A stretch of DNA of 64,000 nucleotides from Bacterioplanoides sp. SCSIO 12839 (GCF_024397975.1 NZ_CP073745.1:3808501-3872500); one strand, 5' to 3'; shown: positions 1 through 9,244, numbered from the stretch's first letter. Numbers and translations: made by a program. The notes: generated by a model from the sequence alone, not told the origin.

Positions 1-117
1 GCAGGGCAAGGGCAATGTGTTGATCGTCCGGACCATCGCCCGTACACCAAGTTTGAAAAACGCGGTGAGCGCAAAGGCCACGGTGTTTGGGATATTATGT
101 ACCGCAAAATCAGCTGA
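1..117 (+). CDS. C-terminal fragment of an unidentified protein
   Basis: The reading frame is open from the first base to a TGA at 115-117, giving the last 38 residues of a protein cut by the window edge. The tail is basic and aromatic and ends [13 protein letters not shown] do not recognise the family. It lies upstream of, and on the same strand as, the PA4642-family gene, with a hairpin over its stop codon, so the two are probably separate transcription units or are partly attenuated. The low confidence is for function. The reading frame itself is plausible because codon use is like that of its neighbours and there is a clean stop. Confidence 0.5.
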   Translation, partial: AGQGQCVDRPDHRPYTKFEKRGERKGHGVWDIMYRKIS

Positions 118-131
118 TCGCGCAGCGATCA
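115..131 (+). terminator. Hairpin over the stop codon of the first gene
   Basis: TGATCGC and GCGATCA form a perfect 7-bp stem with loop GCA. The stem contains the TGA stop and is followed by a short T-run (GACGTTTTATAAAC). It is an intrinsic-terminator-like structure with a weak U-tract, so it may be only partial. Confidence 0.4.
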
Positions 132-164
132 GACGTTTTATAAACAAAAAAGCAGAGCTGAGAG

Positions 165-458
165 ATGTTAAAAAAAGATAAAGAAAAGGTATTTGGTGGT
201 GACTGGACGGAAGAGCAGTTACGCGCGTTTATTGATGTTGAAAGTCACGACGGCACCGAAGCCGATTACCTGGCCGTGATTCGCGCCTATCGTCATATGG
301 TACCGGCGACCTTCAAACAGTACATCGAGCTGTTTGTGGCAGAAGGCCATAATCTGAACGCCAAAAACCTCGACGGCACCAGCCTGTTCGCCACCATCTC
401 CAGCCATACTCAGGGCTCTGAGTACGCGGAAATTCTGAAAGCCGCTGGCGCTGAATAA
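165..458 (+). CDS. PA4642-family small conserved protein
   Basis: This is a 97-residue soluble, acidic protein with no signal peptide or membrane segment. The pattern WTEEQLRAFIDV, then DADYLAVIRAYRHM, then LFVAEGHNLNAKNLDG, ending in LKAAGAE, matches what I remember of the uncharacterised PA4642 family of Pseudomonas and relatives. The middle (GHNLNAKNLDGTSLFATISSH) looks like one ankyrin-type helix pair, so a protein-protein contact role is possible but unproven. The start is ATG at 165, preceded by the purine-rich AGAGCTGAGAG. Its molecular function is unknown. A GC-rich hairpin follows the stop. Confidence 0.75.
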   Translation: MLKKDKEKVFGGDWTEEQLRAFIDVESHDGTEADYLAVIRAYRHMVPATFKQYIELFVAEGHNLNAKNLDGTSLFATISSHTQGSEYAEILKAAGAE

Positions 459-468
459 GTAGCTTGTT

Positions 469-490
469 CAGGGGGCTGAACCGCCCCCTG
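469..490 (+). terminator. GC-rich hairpin after the PA4642-family gene
   Basis: CAGGGGGC and GCCCCCTG form an 8-bp stem around the loop TGAACC, 10 bases after the stop. The U-tract is poor (TTCATTGG), so this is a probable but not textbook terminator. Confidence 0.45.
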
Positions 491-574
491 TTCATTGGCA
501 TTAGCTCATAACGAAAAATTACTATCCAATTGGTCAGGTTTCATTAGAATAGCGCGCTTTTTTTGGAATCGGCT

Positions 575-1891
575 ATGACCAGACCTTCCCCACTGGCACT
601 GTTACCTATGGTGCTGTTCTTATCCTTATTTATTGGCAGTGGTCTGTTTTATCAGGCTCAGGGCATCGAGTTTGCCTTTTATGAAATTTCAGCGCCGGTG
701 GCGATTTTGCCTGCCATTGTGCTGGCGGTGTTATTCGCCAGTGGTTCGCTGAATCAGCGTGTGGAGCAGTTTATTAAGGGCTGTAGTGATCCAACCCTGA
801 TCACCATGCTACTGATTTTCCTGTTGGCCGGAGGCTTTGCCAGCGTCGCCAAAGCTATTGGTGGTGTTGATGCCACGGTTAATTTTGGCCTGAGCATTAT
901 TCCGCCGTCATTGGTGTTGCCCGGTTTATTCCTGATGACCGCCTTTATGGCTACCGCAATGGGAACATCCATGGGTACCATCGCCGCCGTTGCACCGATT
1001 GCCGTTGGCCTGACCGAAGCCACCGACCTGTCACTGGCGCTCACCGTCGGCACGGTAGTGGGTGGTGCTATGTTTGGCGATAACCTGTCGATTATTTCTG
1101 ATACCACCATTGCCGCCACTCGGACTCAGGGCTGCTCCATGGCGGATAAATTCCGTATGAACCTGAAGATTGCCATTCCGGCAGCGCTTATCACCATGGT
1201 GTGGTTGTACCTGCAAGGCAGTGAAGTACAAGTTAGCGAAAACACCGAGCACAGCGCAGTCAAAATGATGCCTTATTTGTTGGTGTTGGTATTGGCGGTA
1301 TCGGGCCTGAATGTTCTGGTGGTGTTGCTGGCGGGCATTGTGCTGGCGGGCCTGACCGGGCTGTTACTGGTTGATGACTATCACATTGCGCAATGGGCCC
1401 AAGATATTTACGCCGGTTACACCGGTATGCAGGAAATTATGATCCTGTCGCTTCTGATTGGTGGTCTGGCATATATGATGAAAGAAGCTGGCGGGCTGGA
1501 ATGGCTGGCGCAACAAATCGACAAACTCAGCCGTCGCAAAGAAGCTAAAGATGACCAGCAACGCAGTGGTGAAACCAGCCTCAGCTTAGCCGTTGCGGTA
1601 TCCAACTTATGTACTGCCAACAACACGGTAGCGATTCTGATCAGCGGCGGTTTAGCCAAAGATATCGCTGGCCGTTATCAGGTTGACCCTCGCCGTAGCG
1701 CCAGCCTGATGGACATCACCTCATGTGTGGTACAGGGTATTATTCCCTGGGGCGCACAAATGTTACTGGCGGCTTCCATTGCCGGATTATCACCGTTGCA
1801 ACTGATGGACTCGGTGATTTATTGTTGGATGCTGGCAGTCGCACTGATCATGTCTATCGCCATTGGCCGTCCGCTTGCGGCCCCCAAATAG
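575..1891 (+). CDS. NhaC-family Na+/H+ antiporter
   Basis: This integral inner-membrane protein (438 residues) has about eleven hydrophobic helices. It carries the NhaC-type core: GTSMGTIAAVAPIAVGL, then GGAMFGDNLSIISDTTIAATRTQGC, and in the second half SNLCTANNTVAILISGG. The conserved Asp/Asn/Ser/Thr in GDNLSIISDTT are typical of the cation path in this family. By homology it exchanges sodium (or another cation) for protons across the membrane, which suits a marine cell. The frame opens at a TTG at 563, but the ATG at 575 has GGAA six bases upstream, and that fixes the start I give. It stands alone and is convergent with the channel gene on the other strand. The exact substrate cannot be read from the sequence. 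Confidence 0.85.
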   Translation: MTRPSPLALLPMVLFLSLFIGSGLFYQAQGIEFAFYEISAPVAILPAIVLAVLFASGSLNQRVEQFIKGCSDPTLITMLLIFLLAGGFASVAKAIGGVDATVNFGLSIIPPSLVLPGLFLMTAFMATAMGTSMGTIAAVAPIAVGLTEATDLSLALTVGTVVGGAMFGDNLSIISDTTIAATRTQGCSMADKFRMNLKIAIPAALITMVWLYLQGSEVQVSENTEHSAVKMMPYLLVLVLAVSGLNVLVVLLAGIVLAGLTGLLLVDDYHIAQWAQDIYAGYTGMQEIMILSLLIGGLAYMMKEAGGLEWLAQQIDKLSRRKEAKDDQQRSGETSLSLAVAVSNLCTANNTVAILISGGLAKDIAGRYQVDPRRSASLMDITSCVVQGIIPWGAQMLLAASIAGLSPLQLMDSVIYCWMLAVALIMSIAIGRPLAAPK

Positions 1892-1906
1892 CCGCTTTGC
1901 AAACAT

Positions 1907-1929
1907 CAGCCTCCTGACTGCGGAGGCTG
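1907..1929 (+). terminator. Hairpin between convergent antiporter and channel genes
   Basis: CAGCCTCC and GGAGGCTG form an 8-bp stem with a 7-base loop, 15 bases after the antiporter stop and 14 bases before the end of the convergent channel gene. There is no clear U-tract on either strand, so it is a weak terminator candidate. Confidence 0.35.
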
Positions 1930-1943
1930 GCTGACCAAAAACA

Positions 1944-2297
1944 TTAATGAATATGCTCTTTTAACTGTTCAATAACTTGTGGGTCGGTGTGCTTTTCAAA
2001 CGAGCTGGTGGTTGCTTCAATCGCCAGTGCCACCCATATCCCGGTAAATGTCAGGCCAATCATCGCAATGCACAAGGCCAGTAAGCGCGATAGCGCCTTG
2101 GTTGGACGGATATCTCCGTAGCCAACCGTCGTGGCTGTCACCATCCCCCAATAAAAAGCCTCAAACGGCTTCCAGCGCTCCATTACCCCCACCAGCTGAC
2201 TCATCACCAGTACAATCAGCGACAAGAATATTAATACGGGGGATACCAAACAGATTGCCGCCCAGAATACCTCAACAAAGGTTCGGGTAAATTCCAT
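1944..2297 (-). CDS. Two-transmembrane potassium channel (ion_trans_2)
   Basis: This is a small membrane protein of 117 residues. One hydrophobic helix (about 10-32) is followed by a pore helix (FEAFYWGMVTA), the selectivity filter TTVGYGD and a second membrane helix (LLALCIAMIGLTFTGIWVALAI). This is the minimal KcsA-like pore module and should conduct K+ passively. There is no RCK or cyclic-nucleotide domain; the C-terminus is a short charged tail. An in-frame TTG lies seven codons upstream, but the ATG at 2297 has GAGAAAAG just ahead of it, so I start there. It follows the ybaN-like gene by about 40 bases on the same strand and is probably co-transcribed. Confidence 0.85.
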   Translation of the reverse strand: MEFTRTFVEVFWAAICLVSPVLIFLSLIVLVMSQLVGVMERWKPFEAFYWGMVTATTVGYGDIRPTKALSRLLALCIAMIGLTFTGIWVALAIEATTSSFEKHTDPQVIEQLKEHIH

Positions 2298-2334
2298 AGA
2301 ACTTTTCTCAGAATACAAATAGCCGCTGAGGTTA

Positions 2335-2730
2335 TCAGTCCTTGTGAGCGAACAACAGATGAATCGTTGTACTATCGGATTGCGATGGCCGGCTCCAAAG
2401 CCAGAAAATGCCTAATGACATTCCCGCCAGACAAAAGATCAGGGACGGCAGATGAGTCACTTTCAGATATAAAAAAACAGCGGCTAACAGCATACTGATG
2501 CTTGCCAGTAATTTAGTTTTTACGCTGATAATTCCATGCTGTTGCCAATTCTTTAACGGCGGGCCAATCCTTTTGTGATTGATCATCCAACGGTGTAACC
2601 GTGGTGATCCTTTGCCTGCCGCCCATGCCGCTAACAGGAAAAATTCCGTGGCTGGTAACCCGGGTAATACCACGCCGAGAAAAGCGATGGCCAATGCCAG
2701 ATAGGCAATCACCAGATACACATACTTCAT
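2335..2730 (-). CDS. YbaN-like DUF454 inner-membrane protein
   Basis: The protein has 131 residues and three or four hydrophobic helices. The N-terminus (LGVVLPGLPATEFFLLAAWAAGKGSPRLHRWMINHKRIGPPLKNW) is the signature of the DUF454/YbaN family, which includes the protein encoded beside HmuU-type heme genes in some bacteria. Its biochemical role is not established. The open frame extends 18 codons upstream, but the ATG at 2730 is preceded by AGGAACCTTTGC, a good ribosome-binding site, and gives the usual family N-terminus. It is upstream of the potassium channel gene and probably forms a two-gene unit with it. Confidence 0.8.
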   Translation of the reverse strand: MKYVYLVIAYLALAIAFLGVVLPGLPATEFFLLAAWAAGKGSPRLHRWMINHKRIGPPLKNWQQHGIISVKTKLLASISMLLAAVFLYLKVTHLPSLIFCLAGMSLGIFWLWSRPSQSDSTTIHLLFAHKD

Positions 2731-2818
2731 GCAAAGGTTCCTAAATTTCAGGGGCTTTCTACTGATGACGAATAACAAAGCCAAACCATCATCTGAAACC
2801 TGTTATTTCATAAAAAAT

Positions 2819-2841
2819 AAACCCCGGATAGCCCGGGGTTT
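2819..2841 (-). terminator. Intrinsic terminator after the PKD lipoprotein gene
   Basis: AAACCCCGG and CCGGGGTTT pair in a 9-bp stem with a 5-base loop, followed on the minus strand by ATTTTTTATG. It lies 43 bases past the stop of the PKD-repeat lipoprotein and closes the sigma-FecR-receptor-lipoprotein operon. Confidence 0.85.
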
Positions 2842-2884
2842 ATCAAACGACAACGCTGGTAGCAGCGTAAAGTAAATCGCGAAT

Positions 2885-5347
2885 TTACTCTAACTCACCC
2901 GCCTCACAACGTGCCCAACGACTGGTCGACTTGTTATCAGAGCCATACCAATTTTCATACACAAACGAAATTTCAGGAATTTCTTTAATATTAAACGACA
3001 GGTGGAAACCTTCTTTACCTTCGTCCGTACGCTGACATGGAATGGCAGGGAATTGGGTTTTAAAGTTCAGCGTCTCGCCTTTCTTAATAACCGTACCGTT
3101 CTGCAAACCATCAAAGCTTGGCGTCAGACTGTCTAAACCACCATTGATGTGTTTGACCTGCACGTTTTCGATGGTGTAGTCCGCATCCTGGGCAACCAAT
3201 GCCCATTGAATGGCCGAAGCTTCAATCGGATCCAGCGATGGAGAAAATACATAACGATTCTCTGGGATATTTTCGTATGGCAGTGGATACCACAAATCAC
3301 CACGACTGCTGACACTCTTCAGACGCACGCCGCGCGCATCGTCAAATGAGTCGACTTTCACGACAAAGTCATAGTTGTCCGCATCGCTGATAATATCGGT
3401 TGCGTAATAACGGAAAATATAAGTACCCGGTTTGGTGAATACCTGGCCACGAGCGTTTGGACAATCGGCATCATCCGGGCGAGAAGTAAACTGACCACCA
3501 TTAGATGGAACACTCACCAGCTCATTATGGGTAAACACTTCATCACCATCCGGATCAATCACAATCGGGCGATGCAGCAAGCTCATGCATGGCAAAATCT
3601 GGTAATAGTTTTCACCTGGAGCCAAACGCCCCCAGTTGCGTGCCCATACAACAGAGTGGATTTTTGGCTTATGGTTGACGGTCTTGGCATAACCAAATTC
3701 TTCACTGGCGTAGTGCGAGTACAAACCACGGTCATCTTTAGCGATCAAACGTACACGATACACACCCGGCACATCGGTTAACACTTCGGCACGACGCAGG
3801 TCACCTTCATCCGGATGAGTCACTGGGGTGATGGTCGCGTTGCTGCCATTAGGCTTATCAATTAATGACCATTCAAAGGTGATCGGATCGCCGTCTTTGT
3901 CCTTAGCATCGGCCGATTCAAAAATCAGCGGCTGCCCTACCAATACGGCTTTTGAATCCGCATCGACAGAACCGGTTGATGGGCGATTGTTGACGTTGCC
4001 AATTTTCGCTTCCATCGTCGCTTCCTGGGTGACTCGATTCACGCCATCACTCACCGTCATACGCACTCGGTAAGTACCAACCACATCCAGTTTCTGGATC
4101 TTTTTACCCAATGGCTTCCAAGAACCGATATTCACCAACTCGACAGTGCTGCCCGCCGGTTTAGCAATCAGCTCAGCACTGACAATTTGCAGGGTTTCGC
4201 CTTCCGGGTCATAACCAACAAAGTTAAACTCAGCGCGACGCCCTAATTCCTGCTCACCAACGCTACGATTTGGAAAATAACCGGTTGCTATCAGTTCGCC
4301 CACCGGGGCTTTGTTTTCGCTGGCGGCCGGATCGGCTTTTGCTGTTACCGTCACGGTCAGTTCGTCACTGGCACGCTGACCATCAAACACAAACAGCTTC
4401 AGCTCATATTCACCAGCAGCCGTCGGAACAAAATCAGCCTGAGCATTGGTAGCGCCGTTCAGTGCTGGGTACGGTTCAAACGGAGCATCGGAGATTCTCC
4501 AGCGGTATTGCAAGTCAGCGCCTTCAAAATCGGTGCTGGCAGAAGCATCCACGGTCGCTTTTTGTCCCATCAGCACTTCAACATCTTGTGCTGAAGCAAC
4601 GGGCTGAACGTTTCCTTCGGCCACATTCACCTTAACTTCTTTAGCTTCACTGGTTTCGCCATCAAAGGTGACAACCAACTCAGCGATGTAATCGCCCGCC
4701 AGATCAACCGTCAGGTTGGGCTTGCTGGTTTTGGCATTGGCTAATGTTGCCAGGCTGTCTACCGGCTTGGTTTTTAACGTCCATTGATATTCCAGTACGC
4801 CAGATGCCGTTTCCGGTAAAGCACTTTGGCTGCCATCCAGTTCAACCGACGTCGTCCCCAGTGCGACGTTGATGGTTGGCTCAACCCCGGCGATCGGTTT
4901 CGGACTGATCGCGGTAAAGGTAACGCGTGTGGAAGCACTGTCAGCTGTGCCGTTATTCACAATCAGGCTGGCGACGTATTTACCAGCCTGGTCGGCAGTA
5001 AATTCAACTTGCTGGGCGTCAGACGTATTTAATTTCGCCAGACTCTGGTCGGGTGTTTCAAGCAACTCCCATTTATAAGTTAATGCCGAACCAGCATCGT
5101 CTTTGCTGTTGCTGCCATCCAGCTTAACCACCACAGGATCTTTAACGATCATTCGGTCTTGAGCCGGATTCAGAATGCTGATCGCGGCTTTCAAATCTTT
5201 GGGTGGTTCCGGAGCAGGCTTCGGAGCCGGATCTGGTGCTGATGTTTCGGGTGCTGAAGGGCTGCTACTTCCGCCGCCTCCGCCACCACAGGCGGTCACG
5301 ACTAATGACAAAGCAAGCATAGCAACCAGGCTGCGCGTTTGATTCAT
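2885..5347 (-). CDS. PKD-repeat surface lipoprotein in the iron/heme receptor operon
   Basis: The product has 820 residues and starts with a lipoprotein signal peptide (MLALSLVVTAC, lipid-modified Cys at 20), followed by GGGGGGSSS and a Pro/Ala/Glu-rich linker to about 52. Then come about six immunoglobulin-like PKD/REJ repeats (roughly 55-145, 150-243, 248-335, 345-450, 455-560, 565-670). Each has the alternation (L/Y)xWxL ... AGxYxxxLxVxDG. The last 150 residues are unique and contain a few Cys residues. It starts 32 bases after the TonB-dependent receptor stop, on the same strand, with GGAGAAACACCG before the ATG, so it is co-transcribed. Receptor-lipoprotein pairs (HpuAB, TbpAB, SusCD) are known to work as surface capture plus import units. 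A similar accessory role here is inference. No enzyme motif is visible. Confidence 0.8.
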   Translation of the reverse strand: MNQTRSLVAMLALSLVVTACGGGGGGSSSPSAPETSAPDPAPKPAPEPPKDLKAAISILNPAQDRMIVKDPVVVKLDGSNSKDDAGSALTYKWELLETPDQSLAKLNTSDAQQVEFTADQAGKYVASLIVNNGTADSASTRVTFTAISPKPIAGVEPTINVALGTTSVELDGSQSALPETASGVLEYQWTLKTKPVDSLATLANAKTSKPNLTVDLAGDYIAELVVTFDGETSEAKEVKVNVAEGNVQPVASAQDVEVLMGQKATVDASASTDFEGADLQYRWRISDAPFEPYPALNGATNAQADFVPTAAGEYELKLFVFDGQRASDELTVTVTAKADPAASENKAPVGELIATGYFPNRSVGEQELGRRAEFNFVGYDPEGETLQIVSAELIAKPAGSTVELVNIGSWKPLGKKIQKLDVVGTYRVRMTVSDGVNRVTQEATMEAKIGNVNNRPSTGSVDADSKAVLVGQPLIFESADAKDKDGDPITFEWSLIDKPNGSNATITPVTHPDEGDLRRAEVLTDVPGVYRVRLIAKDDRGLYSHYASEEFGYAKTVNHKPKIHSVVWARNWGRLAPGENYYQILPCMSLLHRPIVIDPDGDEVFTHNELVSVPSNGGQFTSRPDDADCPNARGQVFTKPGTYIFRYYATDIISDADNYDFVVKVDSFDDARGVRLKSVSSRGDLWYPLPYENIPENRYVFSPSLDPIEASAIQWALVAQDADYTIENVQVKHINGGLDSLTPSFDGLQNGTVIKKGETLNFKTQFPAIPCQRTDEGKEGFHLSFNIKEIPEISFVYENWYGSDNKSTSRWARCEAGELE

Positions 5348-5379
5348 CGGTGTTTCTCCATGGTTGATAATTCTATTAT

Positions 5380-8094
5380 TTAAAACTGTAAGGTCAGGCT
5401 GAGCCTGGCTGTGCGGCCGGGAGCCGGTACCAGGCCAAGACCCAGGGCATCGAGGTAATAACGGTCAGTGATGTTGTCGACGGTGAAATCCATCGCGATG
5501 TTGTCAGTAAACGAGTAGTTGGCGTACACATCCCACAAGGTGTAGGCATGCCAGGGGACGGGCCGCAGAAAACCAGGGTCAGCGTTGTGCTTTGGTAGCG
5601 AATTACGCTCACCCATAAAGGTGCCACGCACACCCAAATCCAGCTTTTGTGATAACCAGCGACTCCCCAGATGCAACGAGGCGTGCCAGTTAGGCGGGAT
5701 CATATTATTGAAATAACTGTCGCGCAGACCCCAGTCGGTACAGTAATAACGCACGTCACTGGCAAGGTTACAGATCTCGATATGGCGATAGCGGGTGCCA
5801 CTCAGTTCAATCAACCACGATTGAGCATCGTAGCCGATATTCATTTCCCAGCCATGCAGATCCAGGCTATCGATATTGCGCAAGCGGAAGCGATCATCAC
5901 CATGCCGCTTCTCTTCAAAGGCATTAATATGAGTTCGGGTCAGATAATCATCAACATGATTACGGAAATAGGCCAACTTAAAACGCAGCTGATGCTGCCA
6001 ATCAAAGACATTATGATTGAGGTAATTGAAACCCACTTCTTTATTCGTGGCATGTTCACCTTTAAGAGGAACATCCAGCGCCGGGCTGACCGACCACCCG
6101 GAGGTACCTTCAAACAGACTGGGCATACGTAGGGCTTCGGCACGCCGCAGGTAAAACTGCAAGCCAGCCAATGGCTCCCAGCTGAGTGCAATTACAGGGG
6201 CGTTACCCGCATCATCATTTTCAAACTTGATGGGTAAACAGCCGCCATTACCATCCGGGCGGCAATCCGGAGCCAGGGTGTCCAGTTGTTGGGCATTATC
6301 ATCTTTAGAGTGGAAACGGGTATGGCGTATTCCGGCGGTCAAGGTCCATTGCGGTAGTGGCTGCCATTCAGCAGCGACAAAGGCGCTGTACTCTTCACGC
6401 GACCCTTTGCGTGAACCGCCATAAAAGCCTCCCTGCTGTTGTGGCGTATCGGTATCCATATCTTCCAGCTGAATAGCCAGGCCATAGTCCAGCCGCAACT
6501 CGCCCATAGGATAAAACCGCATGCGGTTACTGAGGTCGGTCCCCCAACGTTGATAGTCATCGATTCGATGCGTATTGCTTGCCAGATCAACCGTGAAAAC
6601 ACCAGGGGTGTTGAGCTCGGTGACACCGTCGGTGTGCCAGGTATTCCATTTAACATCGATCAGGTCGTTATCCACTGGCTGATACCGATAACGAGCAGTA
6701 TAAGTATGGTTGCGTACTTCACTATCAAGCCACTGACGCGTCCAGCCAAACCCTTTGCCGGTGGCTTGTGACGGCATCATTTCGCCATATTGACTGTCGT
6801 AACGCAGATAACTCAGATCCAGGCTCTGATCACTGGGCAATACCAGCTGGCTTTTCAATAACAGTGACTGACTGGCGAGATTGCTATTGGGTACACGCTC
6901 ACCCGCACGAATAGGCGAAGCACCATCCCAGGAGACTGGGGTTTCTTTGTACCAGGCTCGCTGTGTCGCTTCGCCGATGGTAACCTCCGGAGATGGACCG
7001 TGCGCACCGGCGTAATAGTTTCCCTGGTCACGTTGGGCATACGCAGCCACCAGATCACCCCAATCAAACCGGTAAGCGCCGGCCAGGCTGGCAGCATAAC
7101 CACCAAACTCAAGCAGCCCGGGTCGATCCATGCCATGCTCTGGCGCAAAGCGCTCTGGCATCAGGTATTTGTCTTCACAATAAACGGCGAAGCGGCAATC
7201 GGAACGATAAGTACTGCGGGCAACATAATAGCCAGCATAGGTACCAGGATCCGGTGCAGCAGAATTATTACCAATGCCGCTGATACGCAGCCGCAGTCCA
7301 GATAACTCACCCGGTTGCACCACATCTTCAGCGGCCAGCGTATTGACACTAACCACACCACCGGTAGCGCCCGTGCCATCAGCACTCATCACCGGGCCTT
7401 TATCGATTCGGATTTTGCCGACCAGGTCCGGGTCGATATAACTGCGGCTGGAAACGCCGGAATAACCACGATACACGGTGGTCTCCTGGCGGCTGCCATC
7501 GACGATCACCGGTACTCGCCCCAGGCCCTGCATACCGCGAATATTGACATCCAGGCCACCAGAATTGCGGTTTTCGCTAACCAGCACTCCGGGAGTTCCC
7601 TGGAAAATATCGCCAATGCTGGTACCACGGAAACGCTCGATCTGATCACGGGTGATGATGCTCACCGATGCCGCTTCGCGGAACACCTGATCAGTCACCG
7701 CACTGTCACGGCTCTGCACCTGAATGGCACCCAAAACCTTAAGGTCTTGCTGATCGTGGGGTTCGATTAACCAGGCCATCTCACCCACAGGTACCGCATG
7801 CAAACCCGTGCCATTCAGCAGCGTCGTCAGCGCTTGCTCAACGCTGAGCAAGCCTGACACGGAATCAACGGAAAACCCCTGCACCTGCCTTTGCTGATAG
7901 GACAAAGTCACACCAGCCTGGCGTGACAGCTGATTCAGAGCCACCGCCAGGTTGCCTGCTGCCAACTCAAGATTAAGAGCAGGTGCAGCACGGTTATCCG
8001 CTGCGACAGCTGTGTGAGCAACGGCAAGGGTTGAGCATGCTAAACAACAGCTCAATAATCCTGCCAGAAGGCGGGGGGCGACTCGGGTCGGCAT
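5380..8094 (-). CDS. TonB-dependent outer-membrane transducer receptor (FecA/HasR type)
   Basis: The protein has 904 residues. The signal peptide ends near AVA-A at about 31. An STN signalling domain follows at about 40-110 (LNLELAAGNLAVALNQLSRQAGVTL), then a plug (about 135-260: SVSIITRDQIERFRG, GVLVSENRNSGGLDVNIRGMQG, VDGSRQETTVYRG) and a 22-strand barrel ending in the usual terminal Phe (LSLTLQF). The STN domain indicates that substrate binding is signalled to FecR and the ECF sigma factor encoded just upstream. The cargo is probably heme or a heme-protein, because a heme oxygenase gene is divergently linked. However, the FRAP/NPNL heme-receptor box is degenerate (LRMPSLFEG and SPALDVP), so another iron chelate is possible. 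GAGGA precedes the ATG. Confidence 0.9.
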   Translation of the reverse strand: MPTRVAPRLLAGLLSCCLACSTLAVAHTAVAADNRAAPALNLELAAGNLAVALNQLSRQAGVTLSYQQRQVQGFSVDSVSGLLSVEQALTTLLNGTGLHAVPVGEMAWLIEPHDQQDLKVLGAIQVQSRDSAVTDQVFREAASVSIITRDQIERFRGTSIGDIFQGTPGVLVSENRNSGGLDVNIRGMQGLGRVPVIVDGSRQETTVYRGYSGVSSRSYIDPDLVGKIRIDKGPVMSADGTGATGGVVSVNTLAAEDVVQPGELSGLRLRISGIGNNSAAPDPGTYAGYYVARSTYRSDCRFAVYCEDKYLMPERFAPEHGMDRPGLLEFGGYAASLAGAYRFDWGDLVAAYAQRDQGNYYAGAHGPSPEVTIGEATQRAWYKETPVSWDGASPIRAGERVPNSNLASQSLLLKSQLVLPSDQSLDLSYLRYDSQYGEMMPSQATGKGFGWTRQWLDSEVRNHTYTARYRYQPVDNDLIDVKWNTWHTDGVTELNTPGVFTVDLASNTHRIDDYQRWGTDLSNRMRFYPMGELRLDYGLAIQLEDMDTDTPQQQGGFYGGSRKGSREEYSAFVAAEWQPLPQWTLTAGIRHTRFHSKDDNAQQLDTLAPDCRPDGNGGCLPIKFENDDAGNAPVIALSWEPLAGLQFYLRRAEALRMPSLFEGTSGWSVSPALDVPLKGEHATNKEVGFNYLNHNVFDWQHQLRFKLAYFRNHVDDYLTRTHINAFEEKRHGDDRFRLRNIDSLDLHGWEMNIGYDAQSWLIELSGTRYRHIEICNLASDVRYYCTDWGLRDSYFNNMIPPNWHASLHLGSRWLSQKLDLGVRGTFMGERNSLPKHNADPGFLRPVPWHAYTLWDVYANYSFTDNIAMDFTVDNITDRYYLDALGLGLVPAPGRTARLSLTLQF

Positions 8095-8198
8095 GAAACA
8101 GGTTTCCTCGATTGATCGATTTAACCTATTAGCCGAATGAAATAATAAAACCCGTAAACGAAATGATAATTTTTTTTATTTATTTTAAAGCGTCGAAA
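8095..8198 (-). promoter_or_regulatory. A+T-rich leader of the receptor gene
   Basis: These 104 bases between FecR and the receptor are strikingly A+T rich (runs such as AATAAAAAAAATTATCA on the minus strand) and end in GAGGAAACC before the ATG. Receptor genes of this class are usually driven from here by the partner ECF sigma factor. I cannot assign -35 and -10 boxes from sequence alone. Confidence 0.35.
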
Positions 8199-9185
8199 TC
8201 AGGATACTTGTCGTGGCGTGATATTGACCCACCATGGAGTCAGATACGTTACTTCGGCCGCCGCCGAACGAGCAAGTGTTTGCAGCACCAGATCAGTATC
8301 ACGTAACTGATAAACGCCAGACACCAGGAAATCAGCTAACGCCGGATCACAACGAAGATAACCATTACGGTAACGCGCCAATTCCCCGAGCAATTCCGAC
8401 AGCGGCATATCCCGAACCGCAAGAACACCATTCACCCAGGCACCGTAGTCAAACCGCCCGGCATCGACCGCTTCCACATTGTGTTCAAACAGCCGCATCA
8501 CCTGACCAGCCTGAATGTGTGTACTTTGCCCGGTGTATTTATGATGCATGGCAACCTGCCCCTGGTTCACCTGCAGCAAACTATGCTCTGCGTCACGCCG
8601 AACCGTAAACTGTCCATGTTGGGCCTGTAATACCGCTTGTGGTAACTCAATTTCCAGCGGACGCGGGTCAATGGCACTGACAAGATGCATCTCACCTCGG
8701 GTTAGTCGGATCTGACGATGTTTATCGTTGAAATCCAGCTCAACAGCAGAATGATTGTTTAACCACAACTCACTGCGATCACTCAACGTAAACTGACTAC
8801 GCTCTGCGCCACTGCTGAAATCTGCGCGCAAACGTTGCCACACCCCCTGATGCTGTGCCATCAACCCTAAAGCCACCACACTGAGCACACCGCCGCCAAG
8901 ATTGCGCAGTGCCTGACGACGGCTCAAACGACGACAATCAGCATCCGTTTGCATCAGGGTTTTTGTCAGACCAGGAGCTTTGACTTGCTTCAATGGCGCT
9001 TCCATGTGATCAAGCCGTTGCCAGGCCAATTCGTGCGTTGTATCGGAGCGGCGCCAATGATCACAAGCCAGTACATCTGATTCATCCACGTCATCAGACC
9101 CGAGACGAATGCGCCAGGCAATGGCCTGACGGACAACCGATTCCGGTACGGCTTGCACAGCCGTTGCCTGTGTTTCATTGACCAT
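8199..9185 (-). CDS. FecR-family anti-sigma/sigma-regulator
   Basis: The protein has 328 residues. The N-terminal cytoplasmic part (about 15-75, VVRQAIAWRIRLGSDDVDESDVLACDHW..SDTTHELAWQRL) is the FecR N-domain that holds the sigma factor. A single membrane helix lies at about 93-112 (LGGGVLSVVALGLMAQH). The periplasmic FecR domain follows (about 125-230, SDRSELWLNNHSAVELDF, RGEMHLV, GQFTVRRD), and a C-terminal STN-like region (LGELARYRNGYLRCDP) contacts the receptor. It lies between the ECF sigma gene and the receptor gene in the fecI-fecR-fecA order, which fixes its role as the inner-membrane relay of cell-surface signalling. GGAGAG precedes the ATG. An A+T-rich spacer of 104 bases before the receptor gene may hold a sigma-dependent promoter; I could not identify one with confidence. 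Confidence 0.9.
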   Translation of the reverse strand: MVNETQATAVQAVPESVVRQAIAWRIRLGSDDVDESDVLACDHWRRSDTTHELAWQRLDHMEAPLKQVKAPGLTKTLMQTDADCRRLSRRQALRNLGGGVLSVVALGLMAQHQGVWQRLRADFSSGAERSQFTLSDRSELWLNNHSAVELDFNDKHRQIRLTRGEMHLVSAIDPRPLEIELPQAVLQAQHGQFTVRRDAEHSLLQVNQGQVAMHHKYTGQSTHIQAGQVMRLFEHNVEAVDAGRFDYGAWVNGVLAVRDMPLSELLGELARYRNGYLRCDPALADFLVSGVYQLRDTDLVLQTLARSAAAEVTYLTPWWVNITPRQVS

Positions 9186-9244
9186 GGCGACTCTCCGGTT
9201 TTGCCTGAAGCAATGTAATGCCCACTTCTTTCACACCAACAAGC

